The translations under genes were made by a program, and so were the position numbers. The notes below the pieces were generated by a model. It worked only from the letters and a program-made list of their open reading frames with translations, was not told the DNA's origin and searched no databases. Shown piece after piece: positions 20,771 through 29,869 of a stretch of 62,000 nucleotides of DNA. Where the stretch lies: contig CAJNDS010000295.1 in the NCBI GenBank assembly GCA_905221605.1, positions 1 to 62,000 of the forward strand, in the 5' to 3' direction. This DNA is from Symbiodinium natans. Lineage: Eukaryota > Sar > Dinophyceae > Suessiales > Symbiodiniaceae. The first letter of the stretch is position 1. Each line of letters starts with the position of its first letter.

Positions 20771-22881
20771 CAGAAAGGACGTTCACCATCTCCACTGTAC
20801 CTTTTTCCTTTCCCTTTGCCTTTGTCACCCTCCTCTGTCTCGTCACCAGTTCCCTTTTGGGCCTTGTTTAACCTGGCCCTTTTCTTGGCGTCCGAGTCCT
20901 GCTTCACCTCTTGTTCACCAGCACTATGCAATAGCAGTTCAAACTCTGCCTGTAACATTTCAGCTAGTTTTGTCGCAGTTTCAGAGGTCGGCGAGTAGTC
21001 CACCCCCAATTTCTCCCGAAAGGATGCCACTCTGAAATGAACCGTAGGGTGTTTCGCCAGCAACGCGGATGATAAACCATCCAATCCCTTGATAAGCAAG
21101 GGAGCGTCCGGTTCGGCCGCTCTCAGCTCCCTTAATCGGGAACGCCATTGCGCCCATTGACGCACTCCCCTTATGGCCTCTGAGATCGAGGTTGCTGGAG
21201 ATGGTTGCACCAAGAAGTTCAGCATTGTGCTGCGCTCATTTGCTCCACCTGGTTGGTAGACTGTCAGCAATTTGTAAAATATCATCACCGACCCCAACAT
21301 TCGAGTGGAAACGATCTCGGTCTTCAATCTCTCCGGGATCGCCTGTAGCAGCAAAGACACCGCTCTCTGCTCCAACAAAACATGCGCAGTTTGAACCACT
21401 TTGAGCCCTTCTAGCTCAGCCTTGATGCCCAACCTTTCCAGCGGAGAAACACTCAACCATTTGGCATATGCTTGATACGCCTTTGAGTAGACGCATTGCC
21501 ACCACACTCTTCCTGTATCTGTCAGTGAAGACAACATTGGTTCGATCATTGCGATCCAATCACCCAGTGCCGTCGGATTGCTTGGTGTGTAGTCTGCCAA
21601 AGTTGGAAGGCTCATCACATGCTTCCCGAGAGCCTCCGGACGTTCGGTTCCAGAACTATCACCAGTGATTGGCATACCACGTGGCACCACTGCTCCAGGA
21701 GGTAAACTGACCCTACCACCAGGCCCTTGAGGTAGTCCATGTCCTATACCGGGCGTAACAGCCGTGAGCGGAACCTTTTCTAATTCCAACTTCCCAGCGA
21801 CCATTTTCCACCGATACGGAACATCATCCACCATTGTATATCCACCCGATCCTGCTGAGTTCTCTTGCGTTGCAGTTTCCCGAGCTGAAACAAAACCGGG
21901 CTGGTTCCCCACAGGTGCGGCAGAACCATCAACACCTGACGGCACGGAAGTAATCGGAACATGTGTTAAACCAGGTGGTCCACTTGCATATCCACCACTT
22001 GCAGGACCTCCCGTGGGGTAATTCAATGGAGGCAATCTGGAGGGTTTCTTCCCTTCAGCCACATGCATCATTGGCACTTCTTTTTCATCCTCCACTTGAA
22101 CATCCCCCTTCCTGGACCCAGGCAAGGATTGAAGATCACAACCCTTTGGCAGGTCGTAGCCCTCAATAGGCAGCCATGTCCCATCAGGCAACACAGTCCA
22201 AAAACCACCCATACCATCCGTGTAGAAAACTTGTCCTGGCAGGTACTGCTTCTCTGGAGTCATTCCTAGAGGATATGCCGTGTTTGCGTCCACCACTCCA
22301 GAGCTCCGTGCTCTTGAAGCTGACCCAGATGCAGCAGAGGTATAGCTTTTCTCCTCCACCCGATGCAACCTGTTCCCCAGCTCCTTTGTTTGCACAAGCA
22401 ACTCTTTCAGCGCACGCTTCACCACCGCCATATCTTCAGTTTGCTCTTCACCACTAACATCAGGAATGAGTTCTTCGTCGGCTTGCACTCCACCAATAGT
22501 ACCTCGTTCCATTTGGCCCATTAAGCCTGACGATGGTCTCTCAACAGGTGCAGGTTCCTGACCCAAAAGATCTTGCAGCGAAGGTGGCCTCCTCGTACCT
22601 TCACCACTTCTATCCCCTCCGCTCGCGGGAAGACTTGCCGGCCTTGATTGCCTAAGTCTCATTTCTTCTTGAGCCCGCTCGCTCCAGAAAGGATTTGCTG
22701 CTTGAACCGGAACCACTTCGTTTTCCACCTGAGGCGTTGGCTGTATCATTGCAACCTCCCTACCATCTGTCAGCGCTTGTACCATTTGTTGTCGATCTTC
22801 ACCCCCACCACCACGATTTCCTTCGGCTTCATTGGCCGTTGGCGACAGTCCAGGTTCAGAGCGACGCCGCATCATGTCCAT
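20512..22881 (-). CDS. gag: Gag of copia element 1
   Basis: The first ATG of the open frame is at 22881 (MDMMRRRSEPGL). The frame runs about 790 codons. The N-terminal third is low-complexity and Pro/Gly/Gln-rich. The middle (TLADYTPSNPTALGDWIAMI, LLLQAIPERLKTEIVSTRML) has the helical look of a copia capsid. The tail is Lys-rich and ends at the start of a Cys-rich finger (CWIYGKTDAGCKFG). The true zinc knuckle CFECGAVGHLQPQC lies just downstream in the -1 frame, so a frame change near 20720 is needed to make Gag-Pol. After that point the Gag frame runs on about 70 codons without resembling anything. Confidence 0.8.
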   Translation of the reverse strand: MDMMRRRSEPGLSPTANEAEGNRGGGGEDRQQMVQALTDGREVAMIQPTPQVENEVVPVQAANPFWSERAQEEMRLRQSRPASLPASGGDRSGEGTRRPPSLQDLLGQEPAPVERPSSGLMGQMERGTIGGVQADEELIPDVSGEEQTEDMAVVKRALKELLVQTKELGNRLHRVEEKSYTSAASGSASRARSSGVVDANTAYPLGMTPEKQYLPGQVFYTDGMGGFWTVLPDGTWLPIEGYDLPKGCDLQSLPGSRKGDVQVEDEKEVPMMHVAEGKKPSRLPPLNYPTGGPASGGYASGPPGLTHVPITSVPSGVDGSAAPVGNQPGFVSARETATQENSAGSGGYTMVDDVPYRWKMVAGKLELEKVPLTAVTPGIGHGLPQGPGGRVSLPPGAVVPRGMPITGDSSGTERPEALGKHVMSLPTLADYTPSNPTALGDWIAMIEPMLSSLTDTGRVWWQCVYSKAYQAYAKWLSVSPLERLGIKAELEGLKVVQTAHVLLEQRAVSLLLQAIPERLKTEIVSTRMLGSVMIFYKLLTVYQPGGANERSTMLNFLVQPSPATSISEAIRGVRQWAQWRSRLRELRAAEPDAPLLIKGLDGLSSALLAKHPTVHFRVASFREKLGVDYSPTSETATKLAEMLQAEFELLLHSAGEQEVKQDSDAKKRARLNKAQKGTGDETEEGDKGKGKGKRYSGDGERPFCWIYGKTDAGCKFGSRSNFAMTKTPLSEEDVLSVEPLAICSRNVHIRMVQVPMWTQILRGVDLKGILLKGERAAKVRNGEMPKRQR
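20716..20722 (-). promoter_or_regulatory. Candidate -1 frameshift heptamer A-AAU-UUC
   Basis: In the Gag frame the codons are TCA AAT TTC. The heptamer A AAT TTC fits X XXY YYZ in the correct phase, and slipping back by one gives AAA TTT C, exactly the downstream pol frame. Rival explanation: loss of one base, since one added G here would restore a Cys3His finger spacing (C-X9-C-X5-C-X3-H). I did not identify a downstream pseudoknot. Confidence 0.4.
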
Positions 22882-22931
22882 GGCGTTAAACAAACGAAAA
22901 ATCTTTACCAATTCCGCAGGAAGCCTAATTT

Positions 22932-22943
22932 GGGCTCATAACC
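22932..22943 (-). promoter_or_regulatory. Primer-binding site, half-tRNA type (initiator tRNA-Met anticodon arm)
   Basis: Right after the 5' LTR the element reads GGTTATGAGCCC. Its complement, GGGCTCATAACC, has the anticodon CAU inside the GGG...CC stem typical of initiator tRNA-Met. Drosophila copia and yeast Ty5 are known to prime from this internal part of tRNA-iMet rather than its 3' end. No match to a tRNA 3' CCA end is visible here. Confidence 0.6.
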
Positions 22944-23180
22944 TACGGGGGGCAACCGAAGGAGGACAGGGAACAAAACAGTCAACCCCAACAGAAGCCC
23001 TTAATTCCCCTGGAACAACCAACAACCAAACAGCAAGACCCCAAACCAAGGGCACACTTTTTACAAAACCTTCGACCGCTTTGGTCATGGCTTGAGCCTT
23101 GAGCCATGAGATTACCGGGTGCATTGACCCTTCAACTTCCAATACCAACTCCTTTCTACAATACCAACTGCAGCTCCGCA
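22944..23180 (-). repeat. 5' LTR of copia element 1
   Basis: 237 bp, identical to the left LTR. It should hold promoter and polyadenylation signals, but I see no TATA box. In element sense it is followed directly by the primer-binding site and then, 62 nt from the LTR, by the gag ATG. Confidence 0.9.
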
Positions 23181-23185
23181 CCCTA
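23181..23185. repeat. Target-site duplication CCCTA, right copy
   Basis: The 5 nt after the right LTR match those before the left LTR. The array continues as CCCTAAACCCTAAACC to the right, so the element split a CCCTAAA array. Confidence 0.75.
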
Positions 23186-23205
23186 AACCCTAAACCCTAA
23201 ACCTC

Positions 23206-23300
23206 GGAACCCTCGGAACTCTGCGGCCCCAGGAGCTGTACATTGCCCACCCCGCCGCCGACTCTGGGGAGCGAATTCCAACCGCTTCCGCGCCTTGATA
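23206..23300 (-). CDS. Candidate exon next to the copia insertion
   Basis: Between two telomere-like arrays the minus strand reads YQGAEAVGIRSPESAAGWAM then YSSWGRR, of ordinary composition. No family recognised. If real, the retrotransposon sits in an intron of its gene. Confidence 0.3.
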
Positions 23301-23880
23301 TGGGTTTAGGGTTTAGGGTTTAGGGTTTGGGGTTTAGGGTTTAGGGTTTAGGGTTTAGGGTTTAGGGTTTAGGGTGTAGCACGGGTCAGCTGTACGCAGT
23401 TGTGTGCAGACATGCCCACCCCAAGGCCACCCAAACACTACTCAAAACGAAACCAAGCCGGAGCCAGCCAAGCCAAGCCAAAGCCACTCCACAACTCACT
23501 TGCAGCTTATTATGTTTATGGGACGTTTGAGTCGGGTTTCCAACAGAGCCAAGTTGCTCGTGACTAAATCCACGCCAACGCGGGTGGGCGAACACAACTC
23601 ACGGCAAAATCGAGCCGGAGCCAGCCAAAACCAGCCAGCCATTCAACATGTTTCTGCGTCGGATTAGCCACATGGCGAAAGTGTGATTATGCAATGAGGC
23701 CTTATGAAAAACATGCCCAGAAGCTTGTATTCAGAATATATAAAGAAACTACAGCCACAGAACAAATGTTTTGCGTTGGGGGAGTCTTCGGCCGGAGGGC
23801 CTTCTCATTGCTTTCTTTATTCTCTACGTCGAATTGTCGAGCGGTTTTTCGTTGAAGCTTTGCGCAACATAGTCAGAAGT

Positions 23881-24935
23881 TTCCGAGTAAAAGGCCAGAA
23901 ATGGTCTGGGAGAAGTCTAAGGAAAACCTAGAATCCCAGAAATGGTCGGGCGAAGCCCAAAAAAGTTGGTCTGGGAGAAGCTCTGGGAAGCCCAACAAGG
24001 CTCAGAAATGGTCCGGGAAAGGCTCAAAAAAGCTCTGGAGTGGCAAAAAAATGCTCAGAATGGGTCTGGGTCTGGTCCGAAGCCCAAAAAGGCGCAGAAA
24101 GGGTCTGGGAGAAGCCAAACTTTGCCCTTCAAGGGGAGGTCAGAGTTTTGACCAAGGGGGGGTTCTCAAAAAAGCTCTGGGAGAAGCAAAAAAATGTTCA
24201 GAATGGGTCTGGGACTGGTCCGAAGCCCATAAAGGTTCAGAAAGGGTCTGAAATGACCAAAATTAGGCTGTGAAAAGGTTGTGGTCTGGGAAAAGCCCAG
24301 AATGGACTGGTCCGAAGCATAAAAAGACATGGTCTGGGAGAAACTAAACTTTCCCCTTCAAGGGGGGTCAGAGTTTTGACCCAGAAGACTGTGGCCCCGG
24401 AAACTGTCCGGAAGGAACCGAAAAAGGCTTAGAAACTGTGTGGGAGGAGCCCAAAAAGCGAGGAGCAGAAACGTGAAACTGTCCGGGAAGAGCCCAAAAA
24501 GCCAAAAAGGCTCGGAAACTGTCCGGGCCCAAAAAGCTCAGAAGTTGTCCGGAAGGAGTTTAAGAAGGTCCGGGAGCCCAAAAAAGCGCGAAACTGTCCA
24601 GGAGGAGCCCAAAATGTCCGGGAGCCCAAAAAAGTGCAGAGATTTTCCGGGAGGAGCCTAAAAAAAGCGTTCAAAAAGGCCCCGAAGCCCACAAGAAGGC
24701 TCGAAAAACTGTCTGGGAGGAGCCCAAAAAGGCCCAGAAACTGTCCGGGAGGAGCCAAAAAAATTCAGAAACTGGAAAAAGGCTCAGAAACTGTCCGGGA
24801 CCCCTAACAAGCACGAAACTGTCCAGGAGGAGCCAGAAGTTGTGCGTGAGGAGCCCCAAAAGGCGACTGTTTGGGAGGAGCCCAACAAAGCTCAGAAACT
24901 GTCCGGGAGGAGCCTGCAGAAATTGTCCGGAAGGA
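23881..24935. repeat. Degenerate minisatellite, motif 'CTGTCCGGGAGGAGCC'
   Basis: About thirty irregularly spaced copies of GAAACTGTCCGGGAGGAGCC-AAAAAG and the related GGTCTGGGAGAAGCC. A segment with CTTTGCCCTTCAAGGGGAGGTC appears twice (24120, 24348). The several long frames here are by-products of the repeat. Confidence 0.75.
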
Positions 24936-24952
24936 GCAAGGCTCGGTTTTTC

Positions 24953-26110
24953 CAGAAAACGAGAGCCCACCCAGAACCGTCGATTTCAGTCCTAAAAAAT
25001 CGCATTTTAAATTGGGGCCCGGGCCGATCCTGGGGTCCCCCCTCATTTGGGGTGTTTTTGGCTGAAACCGGTGAAGGTTTGGCTTTGGTCAAAAATCCAG
25101 AAAACGAGAGCCCACCCAGAACCGTCGATTTCAGTACCAAAAAATCGCATTTTAACTGGGACCCGGGCCGATCCTGGGGTCCCCCTCCTTTGGGGTGTTT
25201 TTGGAGGCAAACTTTCCCCTTCAAGGGGGGAGCAAGGGGGGTCTCCGAATACTAAATTGCTTCAAAAATGGAAAAATACGACCCCCCCTTGACCAAAATT
25301 AGGCCGTGAAAAGGTCGCCGGGGCTCTAAAAGGCTCCCAAGCAGCTTGAAAAGCTCTTGAAGAGGCTCTACGGGCTTCAAAAAGCCCTCGGAAGCTCTGG
25401 GAGGCTTGGAAAAACCTTGAAAGAACCTTGAAAAAATCCAGAAAACGAGAGCCCACCCAGAACCGTCGATTTCAGTATTAAAAAATCGCATTTTTAATTG
25501 GGCCGATCCTGGGGCCCCCTCCCTCATTTGGAGTGTTTTTGGAGGCAAACTTTCCTTCTCAAGGGGGGGTCGGAGTTTCGAGCAAGGGGGGTCTCCGAAT
25601 ACTAAATTGCTTCAAAAATGGAAAAATACGACCCCCTTGACCAAAATTAGGCCGTGAAAAGGTCGCCGGGGTCCGGTGAGGTCTCTAAAAGGCTCCCAAG
25701 CAGCTTGAAAAGCTCTTGAAGAGGCTCTACGGGCTTCAAAAAGCCCTCGGAGGCTTGGAAAAACCTTGAAAGAACCTTGAAAAAATCCAGAAAACGAGAG
25801 CCCACCCAGAACCGTCGATTTCAGTATTAAAAAATCGCATTTTTAATTGGGCCGATCCTGGGGCCCCTCCCTCATTTGGGGTGTTTTTGGAGGCAAACTT
25901 TCCTTCTCAAGGGGGGGTCGAAGTTTCGAGCAAGGGGGGTCTCCGAATACTAAATTGCTTCAAAAATGGAAAAATACGACCCCCCCTTGACCAAAATTAG
26001 GCCGTGAAAAGGTCGCGGGGGTCCGGTGACCCTTTGGAGGTCCCTAAAAGGCTCCCAAGCAGCTTGAAAGGCTTTCAAAGGAGCTCTGGGGCTTCAAAAA
26101 GCATTGGGAA
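24953..26110. repeat. Satellite with about 349-bp period
   Basis: The landmark ACTAAATTGCTTCAAAAATG recurs at 25251, 25601 and 25949. GAGAGCCCACCCAGAACCGT recurs at about 24961, 25104, 25448 and 25798. The units are nearly identical, and the fragment TTTCCCCTTCAAGGGGGG links it to the minisatellite on its left. No coding capacity recognised. Confidence 0.85.
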
Positions 26111-26137
26111 GCAAGCTTCGGCCCCAAATGGACTGCG

Positions 26138-26222
26138 GATGGGGGGGGGGGTTTCCGTTTTAAAGGCCTGGGCCCCCCGAAATTGAATTCGGATAGGGGG
26201 GGGGGTATCCGTTTTAAAGGGC
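26138..26222. repeat. Duplicated G10 motif
   Basis: CGGATGGGGGGGGGGG-TTTCCGTTTTAAAGG and CGGATAGGGGGGGGGG-TATCCGTTTTAAAGG occur in tandem about 58 bp apart. The G runs may be collapsed or expanded by sequencing. Confidence 0.6.
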
Positions 26223-26314
26223 GCGCCTCCGCCCAGCAAAATGGCCAGGTTTAGGGTAATACAATATAAATCAGGGACTTGCTAGGCGACTCTCCTCAGG
26301 GGTGTTGCCTGCAG

Positions 26315-26383
26315 GCTTCGCTGCCCAGCTCAGCCTGCTTGGTCTCGCTGCCCGCTCGACAGCGCCCGCCTACCCCAACAGAG
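26315..26383 (+). CDS. Candidate exon with clean splice sites
   Basis: The acceptor CTGCAG precedes 69 nt open in one phase (FAAQLSLLGLAARSTAPAYP) and the donor is CAGAG|GTGAGAG, the best GT donor in the window. Length and phase are symmetrical (2 + 22 codons + 1). No homologue recognised. Confidence 0.45.
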
Positions 26384-26401
26384 GTGAGAGGGGTGGCGGG
26401 C

Positions 26402-26640
26402 GGGTTTAGGGTTTAGGGTTTAGGGTTTAGGGTTTAGGGTTTAGGGTTTGGGGTTTAGGGTTTAGGGTCTAGGGTCTAGGATTTAGGGTTTAGGGTTTAG
26501 GGTTTAGGGTTTAGGGTTTAGGCTTAGAGTTTTTTGGCTCCAGGGCTCTAGGGCACTGTTGGGTTCTAGGGCTCTAGGGCTCTAGGACTCTAGGGTTCTA
26601 GGGCTCTAGGCCTCTGGGGTTCTAGGACTCTAGGGCTTCC
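26402..26640. repeat. TTTAGGG array grading into GGGCTCTA array
   Basis: About seventeen TTTAGGG units are followed by about twelve GGGCTCTA/GGACTCTA octamers. The shift to a locally uniform variant suggests amplification of a mutated unit. Confidence 0.85.
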
Positions 26641-26904
26641 TTAGGGTTTTGGGGATCTACTGTAGGGTGTGAGGTCTTTGAGTTCTTGGACTTGGGGGCT
26701 CAGGTTCATAGAAGCTGAAGCTTGGGGGAGACGAAGCTGAAGGCTCACTCTCTGTCAGACCCATAAACCCTCCACCCTCAACCGCAACAGCCCTAACCCC
26801 TAAACTCTAAACCCAAAACCCTAAACCCTAAACCCTAAACGGCTCTAAACCCCTACACCCCTAAACCCTAACCCTAAACCCTAAACCCTAAACCCTAAAC
26901 CGGC

Positions 26905-26973
26905 CTTGAGATGAAGGCTGATGTCGGTCCGACGGCACAGATCGGCCATCCACGCATCGCAGGCGGCGCGGTC
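26905..26973 (-). CDS. Candidate exon, GC donor
   Basis: 69 nt between GATCCAG|GACCGC and CTCAAG|GCCGG encode DRAACDAWMADLCRRTDISL-HLK in phase 0. Composition and splice pattern match the confirmed genes here. Product not recognised. Confidence 0.45.
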
Positions 26974-27216
26974 CTGGATCCCAGGGCCCCTCCAACTGCA
27001 ACAAGAAGCCTCGCATGCTCCGAGTTTGGTGGGGAGTTTAGGTTTAGGGTTTAGGGTTCGGGGGTTTAGGGTTTAGGGTTTAGGGCTTAGGGCTTAGGGC
27101 TTAGAATTTAGGGCTGAGGGCTTAGGGCTTAGGGCTCAGCAGCTTCGGATCGAACAGTGCTATGGTAAGGGTCTGACATAACACCCACCCACCCTCAGAA
27201 TCCCATAACATTCAGA

Positions 27217-27345
27217 ATGCGGCCAAATTGTGACAACAAAGCGGCCAAATTCTGCCAAAAACAAAGCGGCAAAATTATGAAAATAAAGTGGCCAAATTCT
27301 TACAATAAAGCGAAAGCGGCCTTATTCTGATATTCAATTACGGCT
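27217..27345. repeat. Imperfect ~29-bp tandem repeat
   Basis: Four to five units of AAAGCGGCCAAATTCT with A-rich spacers, in an AT-richer patch than its surroundings. No gene seen. Confidence 0.6.
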
Positions 27346-28143
27346 TAAATATATATGGTAGAGAGGGTTTAGGGCTTAGGTTTTTGGATTTAGGGTCTAG
27401 GGCTGGGATTTAGGACTTAAGGTTTAGGGCTTGCTGTAACGCAGCACGGATGCTGAGAAAGCTAGGATGCAAAAAAAGCTCGACAGCTTCGTCAGGTGCG
27501 AAGAGCAGCTCTGGCCCGATTGTGGAGGGCCATCTCTCACCTCTCTCTCCCACCCCCCGCCGTCCAAGGCGGCAAAGCCACCCAAACCTACTTCTGTTAG
27601 GGCTTAGGCCTAAACTCACGTCAATTGCCTTTCACATTCTCTAAACCCGTAGCGCTACCTTCTAGGGGTTATTTCGGGGTTATTTCGGGGTTAATTAGTG
27701 GCTACTTAGGCACATAGGGACTATATAAGGTGTGTATATATATATGGGTTTTATAGGGGAATAGGATTAAGGGTCCCTTCTAGGGGTCACCCCTTAACAT
27801 TTGGAGCGACAGGCTTATGGCTCATACGCATTCCTGCATTGGCATATGATCCCAGTTCTAAATCGACTTCAGCAAGGACCACAGGTGCCCCCCATACCTT
27901 GCATCCACATGCTGAAGGACATGGCGAACTTGCAGATGCTCACTGGCGAAGCAGTCCTATGCCACGCCCGCTATCTCGCTCTGCCCTCCACTTATCGTCA
28001 TCCAGTCACTGGGCGTTTGACATTTCTTGTTCTGCAGGGGCCACATTGTCATGACGCGGGCGGTCTTTCTATTTCAAGGTTTGCCGCACGTTTCGGACAG
28101 AACCCACCTGCACGGGGCCACCACCGCGCACCCACACCTACCC

Positions 28144-28598
28144 TCACCCAGGCCCGCGTTCTGTCAACTGAGGCGCTGGGACAAGCGCCACACAGACTTG
28201 CACCAGTGACTCTTCCAGCACCATGCCCTTAAGGTCCCTGTCACATACTAGGTAGACCTCGGGCACAGGAGTGAGGAGCATGTCGCGACATGTTTGTCGC
28301 ATCACGGCGTGGTCGAACTCCTGCAGCACATCATGGACCTGAACGGTGTGGAGGTGTGACAGGTCCTGCACGACAAGGGGGACAAACACTCATACGTGTC
28401 CTTTAGCTTGCCCAGGACCTCCAGCTCCTGATTCAAACGCAGGAGGTGGCCACGGGCCACAACCGTGGGCCTGTGCACTGGGCATCGGGCTGCGCCCGCC
28501 TTCACTGCCCTTTGCGCATTGGCAAAGGAGGCCTTGAAGACGACCCCGAAGGATCCATGCCCAATCTTCTGGCCTGGTGCTGAATCTGCAGCTGAAGC
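28144..28598 (-). CDS. Protein kinase N-lobe (partial gene, two exons)
   Basis: Exon 28401-28598 begins after a CTAG acceptor and reads QKIGHGSFGVVFKASFANAQ then RAVKAG. This is the Gly-rich loop GxGxFGxV followed by the ATP-binding Lys in AVK. LNQELEVLGKLK fits helix C with its Glu. Removing a 35-nt segment (28366-28400, GACACG...GTGCAG) joins it in frame to DLSHLHTVQVHDVLQEFDHA and then PEVYLVCDRDLKGMVLEESL, the hinge region. Without that removal the frame stops, so this is either an ultra-short GA-AG intron flanked by AGGAC repeats or a frame-broken copy. C-lobe exons (HRD, DFG) would lie at lower coordinates and were not found; the frame ends at 28144. Class undetermined. Confidence 0.6.
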
Positions 28599-29098
28599 CT
28601 AGCCGCCCTGGCCTCAGCCTCAACCGAATCGCCCCCAAGCCCACGATGAAACCCAAAATCTTGCCAAGCGCTAAACTGCCAAGCGCTGACATCGTTTTTT
28701 GGAAACAAGTGCTGCAGCGGGTGTCCGGGGGACTTTGGGGGGTTTCTGGAGGTTCCGGCTCCCAACGCATGCCAGAATTTAATGCGGGGGCGAGTTGCTT
28801 GTGCTCCAAATCAGGAAGGGAGCGGAAGAGGGGGAGGAGGGGGGGAGGTTTCGGTATGCTGCTTTTGCATACCTCGATTCTTATGTATTTATTCTGGCTT
28901 CCCTTTGTTTGCTGTCTTTTTGCGAAAGTGAATCATGTTGCGCCTCTCCATGGTTAGCAGGACAGAAACTCTTGAAACCAGGATGACAAGACACAGTATT
29001 TTTTCGACAAGCGCATGTGGGACCCTGGCGCGAAGAGAGTTTCGGGAGGTCAGCGCCAACCTCAAACACAGAAAGGCAAGGGCAACGCACACGCACGT

Positions 29099-29413
29099 AA
29101 ATATAAATACAAAGATAAAGAAAATGAAAATGAAAAATAGAAAGAAAAATAAAAATAAAAATAAAAGGAAAATGAAAAAGATAACAGATAAAAGATAAAA
29201 GATAAAAGATAAAAGATAAAAGATAAAGGATACAGGATAAGCATAAAGGATAAGCATAAAGATAAAGATAAAGATAAAGATAAAGACAAAGATAAAGATA
29301 AAAATAAAGACAAAGATAAAGATAAAGATAAAGATAAAGATAAAGATAAAGATAAAGATAAAGATAAAGATAAAGATAAAGATAAAGATAAAGATAAAGA
29401 TAAAGATAAAGAT
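29099..29413. repeat. (AAAGAT)n and related A-rich microsatellite
   Basis: Over forty AAAGAT units after a less regular AAAATA/GATAAAA stretch. Long Ser-Leu or Lys-rich frames here are artefacts. Confidence 0.95.
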
Positions 29414-29593
29414 ATATATGCAGCTCCTTTGTCAGGCAAGGCTTGGCGTCTGTGACAATCTCCTGAGAGCAGCACCCATGGGCAGAGGGAAGGGCAGCTC
29501 CACTGGTTTCGGCTTCGGGAGCGCTCGCTCCTCAACAGGCGGCCCAGAAATTTTGAGGTCCAGTTGGCCCTGGGCGCAGGACCAGGAAGCGCC

Positions 29594-29851
29594 GCATGTT
29601 CCACCACCTTCACGCCCATGCACAGCCCACTGGCCATGAGGTCACCGAAGCCCAGGCCAAGAAGACGGGGTGGGTCCCGGCAGCTCTCGTGCGGCTCCCC
29701 CATTTTTTTTCAAGGCCGGGCCTCCAAAGCTTGGGCCAGTACTGGTCCCGAAAAGAACGGGCTCCGGCTCTGGGGCCCATCGTGGGTGCTGCCGAGCTGT
29801 GCCGGCTCGCCATCGAGGTCGAGTGTCTTCGGCGCCGCCCCCCCACTGTAG
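29594..29851 (+). CDS. Candidate coding region, unknown
   Basis: The plus strand is open from a CCAGGAAG acceptor-like start through MFHHLHAHAQPTGHEVTEAQ, KKTGWVPAALVRLPHFFSRP and GPIVGAAELCRLAIEVECLR. Composition is protein-like and GC-rich, with no repeat. The opposite strand is also largely open, so strand is uncertain. Confidence 0.3.
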   Translation, partial: ACSTTFTPMHSPLAMRSPKPRPRRRGGSRQLSCGSPIFFQGRASKAWASTGPEKNGLRLWGPSWVLPSCAGSPSRSSVFGAAPPL

Positions 29852-29869
29852 GGGGGGCGGCCGGGTTCA

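Larger units (their letters stand above)
13247..23180 (-). mobile_element. Ty1/copia LTR retrotransposon with captured enzyme domains, full length
   Basis: A 9.93-kb element on the minus strand with 237-bp LTRs (TG...TA), a 5-bp target duplication, a primer-binding site after the 5' LTR (right end) and a polypurine tract before the 3' LTR (left end). Domain order along the minus strand: gag with zinc knuckle, two retropepsin-like units, cytosine-methyltransferase-like domain, integrase, 2OG/Fe(II)-dioxygenase-like domain, reverse transcriptase, RNase H, membrane/Cys-His tail. Integrase before reverse transcriptase defines the copia class. The LTRs look identical, implying very recent insertion. 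Even so the coding part changes frame near 20.72, 17.83, about 16.33, 16.21 and about 14.36 kb, so it needs frameshifting, splicing or trans-supply, or the assembly carries indels. Confidence 0.9.

Noticed and set aside
24429-25548. Several 80-130-codon frames with LLPDSF/PPGQF repeats
   Set aside because: All derive from the CTGTCCGGGAGGAGCC minisatellite and the 349-bp satellite.
29062-29703. Ser-Leu-rich 213-codon frame
   Set aside because: Produced by the AAAGAT microsatellite.
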